A DNA stretch of 64,000 nucleotides, taken from Mycobacterium sp. 852002-10029_SCH5224772 (lineage in GTDB: Bacteria > Actinomycetota > Actinomycetes > Mycobacteriales > Mycobacteriaceae). The stretch lies in NCBI RefSeq assembly GCF_001667315.1, contig NZ_LZHT01000027.1, positions 1-64,000 on the forward strand, in the 5' to 3' direction. Below, piece after piece: positions 58,198 to 64,000 of the stretch. A program made the position numbers and the translations under genes. Below the pieces are notes generated by a model that worked only from the letters and a program-made list of their open reading frames with translations, was not told the origin of the DNA and ran no database searches. Position 1 is the first letter of the stretch. Each line of letters starts with the position of its first letter.

Positions 58198-59352
58198 TCA
58201 GCGCCCTTTCGGATCGAGTCCCAGCGATACACCGGCAAGCCCGCGCCGGCGTGAGGACAAACTGTCGGCCACCCCGCGCAGCGCCTTGCCCACTGGCGAA
58301 TCGGGCGCGCTCAGCACCAGCGGAGTGCCGGAATCGCCCGCGGCCACCAGCGCGGGGTCCAGCGGGATCTGGCCCAGCAGCGGTACTTCGGCGCCGACCG
58401 CCCGGGACAACCGCTCGGCCACCTGCTCGCCGCCGCCCTCACCGAACACCCTCAGCGTGGAGCCGTCCGGCAGCGTGAGCCCGGACATGTTCTCCACTAC
58501 GCCGGCGAGGCGCTGGCGGGTCTGCAGTGCGATGCTGCCGGCCCGCTCGGCGACCTCCGCGGCGGCCAGCTGCGGCGTCGTCACCACCAGGATCTCCGCG
58601 TTCGGGATCAGCTGAGCCACCGAGATCGCGATGTCGCCGGTTCCCGGCGGCAGATCCAGCAGCAGCACGTCCAGATCGCCCCAATAGACGTCGGCCAGGA
58701 ACTGCTGCAGCGCGCGGTGCAGCATCGGCCCGCGCCACACCACCGGGGTGTTGCCCTCGGTGAACTGGGCGATCGAGATGACCCGCACCTCGTGAGCGAT
58801 GGGCGGCAGGATCATCGACTCGACCTGGGTGGGACGTTCGGTGGTGCCCATCATCCGGGGAATGGAATGACCGTGGATGTCGGCGTCCAGCACGCCGACC
58901 GACAGGCCACGGGCCGCCATCGCCGCCGCCAGGTTGACCGTGACGGTGGACTTACCCACCCCGCCCTTCCCGGACGCGACCGCATAGACCCGCGTCAGCG
59001 AATTCGGTTGTGCGAACGGGATAACCGGCTCGCGGGCATCACCGCGCAACTGCTTGCGCAGCTCGGTGCGCTGCTCGTCGCTCATCACGTCGAGGCTGAC
59101 CTTCACCGCGCCGGTGCCGGGCACGTCGGCGACGGCCTGGCTCACCTCGTCGGTGATTTGGGTCTTCTTCGGACAACTGGCGGTGGTCAGGTAGATCACA
59201 ACATGAACCGAGCCGTCGGGCTCGGTGTCGATGCTCTTGACCATCCCGAGTTCGGTGATCGGACGCCGTAGTTCGGGGTCGATCACCTTTGCGAGTGCGG
59301 CGCGGATTGCCGCGGTCAGGTCGGCTGAATCAGAAGAATCATGGCTGGACAT
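58198..59352 (-). CDS. mrp: Mrp/NBP35-family iron-sulfur carrier ATPase
   Basis: 384 residues. An N-terminal MIP18-type domain (~1-95) with ELGMVKSIDTEPDG and TASCPKKTQITDEV is followed by the ParA-like ATPase with deviant Walker A GKGGVGKST. DVLLLDLPPGTGDIAISVAQ is the switch II region. The C-terminal CxxC that holds a bridging iron-sulfur cluster in many Mrp/NBP35 proteins is missing; the corresponding segment reads ENMSGLTLPDGSTLRVFGEG. It may act without that ligand pair, as in other mycobacteria. ATG 59352 preferred to GTG 59355. Confidence 0.93.
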   Translation of the reverse strand: MSSHDSSDSADLTAAIRAALAKVIDPELRRPITELGMVKSIDTEPDGSVHVVIYLTTASCPKKTQITDEVSQAVADVPGTGAVKVSLDVMSDEQRTELRKQLRGDAREPVIPFAQPNSLTRVYAVASGKGGVGKSTVTVNLAAAMAARGLSVGVLDADIHGHSIPRMMGTTERPTQVESMILPPIAHEVRVISIAQFTEGNTPVVWRGPMLHRALQQFLADVYWGDLDVLLLDLPPGTGDIAISVAQLIPNAEILVVTTPQLAAAEVAERAGSIALQTRQRLAGVVENMSGLTLPDGSTLRVFGEGGGEQVAERLSRAVGAEVPLLGQIPLDPALVAAGDSGTPLVLSAPDSPVGKALRGVADSLSSRRRGLAGVSLGLDPKGR

Positions 59353-59409
59353 CACCGCCGAGTGTAGGCCTGCGCGACGGGGCCGTTCGGCGGCGACCCG
59401 TTGCGTCCC

Positions 59410-60720
59410 TCAGTTGGCCGGGCCGGGCGCGGGGTTGTGTGGCGCGGACGCGTTCGGCGCCGCAGGCGGGCCGGCGGGCTTGGGCGCCGGTGCGGCTTGC
59501 GGCGCCGCGACGGGCGGGGGCGCCGGCGGCGGAACAACATCCGGCGGCGGTGGCGCGAACGGGGGCGGAGCAAAGGGGGGCGGCGGCGCGAAGGGTGGCG
59601 GAGGCCCCAGGGGCGGGGAACTCTGGGTGCCGATGCAGATCACCGTGCACCCGGGCATCTGGGCCGGCGCCTGCTGAGGTGTGGGAGTCATCCAGGGGAA
59701 CATCGGCGGGGGACTGACCAGCGCGGGACTCCGCAAGTCGATCAGCGGTACGCGCGCCAGCGGGTCGTCCATCGGCAGGCCATTGATGTTCATCGGCAGG
59801 TTCGGCCCCAGCCCCTCGGGATGCTCGAGGTGCGCATCGCCCAGCGGCGGCGGCGGTCCGGTCATCGGCGGCAGGTCGACCGGGACGACGCCCGTGGCGT
59901 AGGCCGCTGCCCAGCCCAGCACGTTCTGCGCATAGGGCATCGAGTTGTTGTAGCGGAGAATCGCGCTCAACACATGCGACTGATCACGCAGGTTCAGCCC
60001 ACCACTGCACAAGTACCGGGCAGCCGCGAGGGTGGAGTCGAAAAGGTTCTGCGGGTCCGCGACGCCGTCGCCCTTGCCGTCGGAGGCGTAGCGCGCCCAG
60101 GTCCCGGGCAAGAACTGCATCGGTCCCATCGCGCGGGCATAGGTGGGGCGATTGCCGACGCTGCTCTGGACGATGACCTCGTTGCCGGGCAGCGTGCCGT
60201 CCAGCGACGGGCCGTAGATCGGGGTGATCGCGGTGCCGCGCGCGTCAACCGCACCGCCGCCCGCGTGGCCCGATTCGATGCGCCCGATGCCGGCCAGCAG
60301 GTTCCAGCTGACGCCGCAGCCTGGGGCGGCGACGGCCATCTTCTGTTCCGCATTGCGGTAGGCGGCGAGCGCGACGCTCGGAATGCCCAGTGCGCCATGC
60401 GCATTGACGATCATCGCCGGCGGTGGAGCGGACAACGCGGGCTCGGCGACGTGAAAGGCGGTGGGGCTGCGGTCGATCGCGACCACGGCGGGCCCGGACA
60501 GGTCGGGGAAGGTGGGGGAGACGGCGGCCACCGGGGTGATGGCTGCATGGACCGGCTGCATTTGCGCCGGCAGTGACGGAGCCGCCCCGCTGACGGCGCC
60601 CGCGAAGACCAGTGGAGTAATCATGGCGACGCCGAATATCGGCTTGCGCGTGTTCCGAAGTGCTCGCTGCCGCACAGTCGCGGCGGCCGGGCTCGCACCC
60701 CGGCTTCCCCCTATGCGCAC
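59410..60720 (-). CDS. Secreted lytic-transglycosylase-like protein, Rv1230c-like
   Basis: 436 residues. Residues ~27-60 contain a signal-anchor (PIFGVAMITPLVFAGAVSGA). The SLT-type lysozyme domain spans ~130-260: NLLAGIGRIESGHAGGG carries the catalytic glutamate, AMGPMQFLPGTWARYASDG and NLFDSTLAAARYLCSGG complete the fold. The C-terminal ~130 residues are a Pro-rich low-complexity tail. It likely cleaves peptidoglycan at the cell surface. The GTG at 60720 is the best start. Confidence 0.9.
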   Translation of the reverse strand: MRIGGSRGASPAAATVRQRALRNTRKPIFGVAMITPLVFAGAVSGAAPSLPAQMQPVHAAITPVAAVSPTFPDLSGPAVVAIDRSPTAFHVAEPALSAPPPAMIVNAHGALGIPSVALAAYRNAEQKMAVAAPGCGVSWNLLAGIGRIESGHAGGGAVDARGTAITPIYGPSLDGTLPGNEVIVQSSVGNRPTYARAMGPMQFLPGTWARYASDGKGDGVADPQNLFDSTLAAARYLCSGGLNLRDQSHVLSAILRYNNSMPYAQNVLGWAAAYATGVVPVDLPPMTGPPPPLGDAHLEHPEGLGPNLPMNINGLPMDDPLARVPLIDLRSPALVSPPPMFPWMTPTPQQAPAQMPGCTVICIGTQSSPPLGPPPPFAPPPPFAPPPFAPPPPDVVPPPAPPPVAAPQAAPAPKPAGPPAAPNASAPHNPAPGPAN

Positions 60721-60825
60721 TCGACCGTCCTAGGTGTGAGCTGGGTTAACTTTCTGTTAGCTCGGTGAACCAGATCACCATACATAACTCTTGTGACACG
60801 AGTGGCGCAATGGTCGAAGTGGTTC

Positions 60826-61368
60826 TCACCTGGATTTCTTAGCCGCGCGCTCGAGGTTGGCGCCCGCCTGCGCCGGGCCCGCATCCGGGCTTTGCGGCTG
60901 CAGATTGGCCAGTAGTTCGCGCAGGTCCTCCAGCTCGTGGCGCAGGTATTCGCGCGTCACCACCTCGCCGACGGCCAGCCGCAACGCGGCCAATTCGCGG
61001 GCCAGGTATTCGGTGTCGGCCTTGGTCTGGGCGGCGCGACGGCGGTCCTCTTCGAGCGTGACGCGGTCGCGGTTCTCTTGCCGGTTCTGCGCCAACAGAA
61101 TCAGCGGCGCCGCGTAGGCCGCCTGCGTGGAGAAGGCCAGGTTCAACAGAATGAACGGGTACGGGTCCCAGCGCAGCTTCACCGCGAACAGGTTCAGCGC
61201 GATCCACACCACCACCAACATCGTCTGCAGCATGAGGTACCGCCCGGTGCCGAAGAACCGCGCGATCGATTCGGTGAACTGCCCGACGGTCTCGGGATCC
61301 AGTCGCAGCGAGTACCTGCGCGACGTCCGTGGGGTGTACAGCCCCCGCTGCCCCGTGGATTTGCTCAC
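60826..61368 (-). CDS. DUF1003 membrane protein, Rv1231c-like
   Basis: 180 residues. Two membrane helices (~43-60 and ~75-95) in the family pattern WIALNLFAVKLRWDPYPFIL and LNLAFSTQAAYAAPLILLAQ. NRQENRDRVTLEEDRR follows, and the C-terminal half is a helical coiled-coil-prone region. Function is unknown, but DUF1003 genes are often next to divalent-metal transporters, as here. GTG 61368 overlaps the upstream stop by 4 bases (GTGA). Confidence 0.9.
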   Translation of the reverse strand: MSKSTGQRGLYTPRTSRRYSLRLDPETVGQFTESIARFFGTGRYLMLQTMLVVVWIALNLFAVKLRWDPYPFILLNLAFSTQAAYAAPLILLAQNRQENRDRVTLEEDRRRAAQTKADTEYLARELAALRLAVGEVVTREYLRHELEDLRELLANLQPQSPDAGPAQAGANLERAAKKSR

Positions 61369-62672
61369 GAGGACTCCCCCAATCCTTCGAGCCGGCCGGC
61401 GGTGTCGAGTTCCTGCATGTCCACGCGCCAGTCGTGCGGCAGCAGGTGATCGAGCAGGTCGTCCACGGTGACTGCCCCCAGGAGGTGGTTCTCGTCATCC
61501 ACCACGGGACCGCACACCAGGTTGTACGCGGCGAGGTAGCGGGTCACCGCGACCAGCGGTGTCTCCGGCGTCAGGGTGAGCAACTCGCTGTCGACGATTC
61601 CGCCGACGAGTTCGGAAGGCGGCTCGCGCAGCAGTCGCTGCAAGTGCACGCAGCCCAGGTAGCGGCCGGTCGGCGTCGCCGTCGGCGGGCGCGCCACGAA
61701 CACCATCGACGACAGGGCGGTGCTGAGGTCAGGATCGCGGACCCGGGCCAGCGCCTCCGCGACCGACGTGTCCGGGGTGAGCACCACCGGATCGGACGTC
61801 ATCAGGCCGCCCGCGGTGTCCGGCGAATGCGTCAACAGCCGGCGCACCGAGGCGGACTCGCCGGGGTCCATCCGGGTCAGCAGCATCTCGGCGTCGGTGG
61901 GGTTCAGCACGCCGAGCAGGTCGGCGGCGTCGTCGGGATCCATCTCCTCGAGCACGTCGGCCGATCGCTCGGCGCCCAGCTGCGACAGCACGTCGGCCTG
62001 ATCCAGCTCCGGCAGCTCCTGCAGGATGTCGGCCAGCCGGTCGTCGTTGAGCGCCCTGAGCACCTCGTAGCGCCGCTTGGCCGGCAGTCCGCGAATGGCG
62101 TCGGCCACATCGACCGGCTTGCGTCCTTCGAACTGGCCCAGCAGCTGCGCCACTCCCTGCCCCGGCAAGGCCAGGGCCGAGGGGGTCAAGCCGTGCACGC
62201 TCCGCCAGTCCACGACGTGTACGGGGCCGCGCCGTCCCAACCGTCGATGGGTGCGCACGGCGACCCGACTCACCATCCAGTCGCGCGTTCGGTTCTGTTC
62301 GATGCCCAGGTCGGTGACCACCACGTCGAGGCCGGCCAGCTCCGGCAGTTCGGGGTCGTTGACCTTGACCTGGGTGTCCAGCACCTGGCCCATCGCCAGC
62401 ACCTCACCGGGCCGCTGCACGAAGTGGCGTAGGGACACGTTGCCGGTGCTCAGCGTCACGGCGTTGGGCTCGATGGACGCGACCCGCAGGATCGGGATGA
62501 AGATGCTGCGCCGGGTCGCGAGGTCGACGACCAATCCCAGGACGCGCGGTTGCTGGCGGACGATGCTGATGCTGACCACAACATCGCGCACCCGACCGAC
62601 GGATTCCCCCAGCGGACCCAACACCAGCATTCGCGCGAGGCGCGCGATGTACACCCTGTTGACCGATCCCAT
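61365..62672 (-). CDS. MgtE N-domain and CBS-pair protein, Rv1232c-like
   Basis: 435 residues. After a PRC-barrel-like N-terminal part (~1-170) comes an MgtE intracellular N-domain with repeated helices (EVLRALNDDRLADILQELPE and DVLEEMDPDDAADLLGVLNP), then a CBS pair (~290-420). The membrane channel part of true MgtE is absent, so this is a regulatory protein, perhaps a magnesium or nucleotide sensor. ATG 62672 gives the same length as M. tuberculosis Rv1232c. It probably works with the DUF1003 protein translated from its overlapping end. Confidence 0.9.
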   Translation of the reverse strand: MGSVNRVYIARLARMLVLGPLGESVGRVRDVVVSISIVRQQPRVLGLVVDLATRRSIFIPILRVASIEPNAVTLSTGNVSLRHFVQRPGEVLAMGQVLDTQVKVNDPELPELAGLDVVVTDLGIEQNRTRDWMVSRVAVRTHRRLGRRGPVHVVDWRSVHGLTPSALALPGQGVAQLLGQFEGRKPVDVADAIRGLPAKRRYEVLRALNDDRLADILQELPELDQADVLSQLGAERSADVLEEMDPDDAADLLGVLNPTDAEMLLTRMDPGESASVRRLLTHSPDTAGGLMTSDPVVLTPDTSVAEALARVRDPDLSTALSSMVFVARPPTATPTGRYLGCVHLQRLLREPPSELVGGIVDSELLTLTPETPLVAVTRYLAAYNLVCGPVVDDENHLLGAVTVDDLLDHLLPHDWRVDMQELDTAGRLEGLGESS

Positions 62673-62731
62673 GGAAGTAGAGCCTAGGCAGCCGCGGGTC
62701 CGATCGCAGACAACCCCGGGCGGTGGACGGG

Positions 62732-63346
62732 TCAGTGCGTGCGCAGCGCGAACAGCACGATCACCAAAGTCACCACCAGAGTGGCGATTCCGATGACGAT
62801 GCCGGCGACCGCCAGGCCGAAACCGTCCTGCCGGGTCCGCTTGATCTGATCCAGGGCGATCGCGCCGAGCACCATGGCCACGATCGAGCCGACGCAGCAC
62901 AACAGGCCGGTGAACGACGCGATGAGCGAGGCGATCGCCAGCGTGTTGGTCCCGGGCACGGCGGCCGGAGAGGCATAGCCGCCCTGGTAGTCCGGCGGCG
63001 GGTAATAGCCGCCCGGATATCCGGGAGACCCGTAACCGGGGGGCGGGCCGCCGTACTGCGGAGGCGCCGCCGGGTAGGGCGATCCGCCGTAGCCGGGCGG
63101 CTGCTCGTACCCCGGCGGTGGGGGGACCGGCGGTGGGTACGGCGGCGGATAACCGGCCGGGTAGTCGGTGGGATAGCCCGGGGGCGGATACGCCGGCGGC
63201 GCCGGTCCGGTGACCGGTGGCGACGCGGGCGGCGCCCACGGGGCGGGCTGGTCCTGCTGCTCAAAGGCGTCGCTGCCGGTGGTGGGGGAGTCGGCCTTGT
63301 CGTCGTCGTGGGCACTCTCGCCGAAGCCGCCGCCGGGAGCTGTCAT
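62732..63346 (-). CDS. Pro-rich DUF4190 membrane protein, Rv1233c-like
   Basis: 204 residues. An N-terminal Pro/Gly/Tyr-rich low-complexity segment (~30-130) contains repeated PPGY-type motifs. Two membrane helices follow (IASLIASFTGLLCCVGSIVA and LAVAGIVIGIATLVVTLVIV). DUF4190 proteins are small membrane proteins of unknown function; the cytosolic tail may bind partners. ATG 63346 is preferred over the upstream TTG 63355. It is divergent from the Rv1234-like gene with 182 bases between. Confidence 0.88.
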   Translation of the reverse strand: MTAPGGGFGESAHDDDKADSPTTGSDAFEQQDQPAPWAPPASPPVTGPAPPAYPPPGYPTDYPAGYPPPYPPPVPPPPGYEQPPGYGGSPYPAAPPQYGGPPPGYGSPGYPGGYYPPPDYQGGYASPAAVPGTNTLAIASLIASFTGLLCCVGSIVAMVLGAIALDQIKRTRQDGFGLAVAGIVIGIATLVVTLVIVLFALRTH

Positions 63347-63528
63347 GGTGTTCAACCTAACCCATGGGTAGGGGGCGGCTGCCGGTGCGAAACGACAGCG
63401 CTCCGTCGACGCCCGGGCTGGTTGCCGCCACCGGGTGCTCGTGTTTTCGCAGGTGGCGAAAGGACGCTGGATAGGCTGGGGTGCCCCTGAGATGAAACGA
63501 CGGCCGAGGCGGAGGACAATGAGCGGCG

Positions 63529-64000
63529 ATGACTAATCCTTTCCAGCCTGGGCAGGTTCCCGGCGCAACACCCCCGGGTGCCGCGGGGCGTCGCCACGGT
63601 GTGCCCGGCTTGCCGACACCGCCCCGAGGCTGGCCGGTCGGGTCCTACCCCACCTACGCCGAAGCGCAGCGCGCGGTCGACTACCTCTCCGAGCAGCAGT
63701 TCCCGGTCCAGCAGGTGACCATCGTCGGGGTCGACCTGATGCAGGTGGAGCGGGTCACCGGCCGGCTGACATGGCCCAAGGTGCTCGGCGGCGGTGTGCT
63801 GAGCGGGGCGTGGCTGGGCCTGTTCATCGGGCTGGTGTTGGGCTTCTTCAGCCCCAATCCCTGGGGCGCGCTGATCACGGGCCTGGTCGCCGGTGTCTTC
63901 TTCGGGCTGATCACTTCCGCTGTTCCGTATTCAATGGCCCGTGGCACAAGGGATTTCAGTTCGACCATGCAGTTGGTGGCCGGGCGCTATGACGTGCTCT
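63529..64000 (+). CDS. Rv1234-like membrane protein, 5' part (3' truncated by window)
   Basis: 157 codons are present before the window ends. MTNPFQPGQVPGA and GWPVGSYPTYAEAQRAVDYL match the general-stress-protein-17M-like N-terminus, followed by two membrane helices (WLGLFIGLVLGFFSPNPWG and ITGLVAGVFFGLITSAVPYS). Function unknown. ATG 63529 is the only usable start: the frame is closed 9 bases upstream by TGA. GGAGGA at 63511-63516 lies 12 bases away, a long spacing. A 5-codon ATG-TAA frame (63519-63536) overlaps the start codon. Confidence 0.9.
   Translation, partial: MTNPFQPGQVPGATPPGAAGRRHGVPGLPTPPRGWPVGSYPTYAEAQRAVDYLSEQQFPVQQVTIVGVDLMQVERVTGRLTWPKVLGGGVLSGAWLGLFIGLVLGFFSPNPWGALITGLVAGVFFGLITSAVPYSMARGTRDFSSTMQLVAGRYDVL

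Noticed and set aside
62673..63239. N-terminal extension of the MgtE/CBS protein
   Set aside because: It is an out-of-frame reading of the DUF4190 gene; homology and length support ATG 62672.

Overview
The window is GC-rich mycobacterial chromosome. PE and PPE genes, a mycocerosic-acid-synthase-type polyketide synthase, FAAL/FadD enzymes, sigE-rseA-htrA-tatB, glgM/glgC, gpgS and dapC/D/E point to a slow-growing Mycobacterium, plausibly close to the M. avium complex (inference; the species was not determined). From memory, the backbone follows M. tuberculosis Rv1178 to Rv1234, with deletions and replacements. No tRNA, rRNA, insertion sequence or CRISPR array was seen.

Layout. 1-2767: end of dapC and an APC-type permease with a C-terminal OB-fold-like domain. 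3121-17463: a remodelled lipid locus. A MAS-type PKS is followed by two tandem PPE genes, a cysC-sat-small-gene operon, then (minus strand) a sulfolipid-addressing-like membrane protein and a fadD21-like fatty acyl-AMP ligase. The acyltransferase and MmpL genes that sit here in M. tuberculosis are absent. 17569-19605: a PPE2-like gene behind a minus-strand cobalamin riboswitch, reading toward fadD21. 19693-23968: proline catabolism (pruC, pruA, pruB). 23962-29022: a TetR gene, a four-gene thiolase/MaoC/DUF35/MaoC operon resembling the Ltp2-ChsH1-ChsH2 retro-aldol complex of cholesterol side-chain degradation, and a divergent aldehyde dehydrogenase. 29276-33059: hydrolase, fadD36 and an MFS transporter. 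33056-37570: dapD and dapE flanking an inserted PE-PPE pair and a 55-bp tandem repeat. 37567-48189: signalling-type ATPase, LOG enzyme, fadD6, folP2, gpgS, a DivIVA-like protein, tag, a small Rv1211-like protein, glgM and glgC. 48205-53825: a TetR-controlled ABC efflux operon with a methyltransferase-like gene and a hydrolase. 53935-58189: O-methyltransferase, then the sigE-rseA-htrA-tatB envelope-stress cluster. 58198-64000: mrp, a transglycosylase-like protein, DUF1003 protein, MgtE/CBS protein, DUF4190 protein and the start of an Rv1234-like gene.

How the genes may work together. The most unusual part is 3.1-19.6 kb. A methylmalonyl-type PKS, an acyl-AMP ligase and an SfLAP protein are the usual parts of a methyl-branched surface-lipid system. 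Here they lie beside an APS/PAPS-forming pair (ATP sulfurylase and APS kinase) of a non-mycobacterial type. The FAAL/SfLAP unit lies downstream of a B12 riboswitch and a PPE2 homologue. Methylmalonyl-CoA supply in mycobacteria is B12-linked, so a cobalamin-responsive lipid locus, possibly making a sulfated product, is a testable hypothesis, not something the sequence proves. No sulfotransferase is present in the window.
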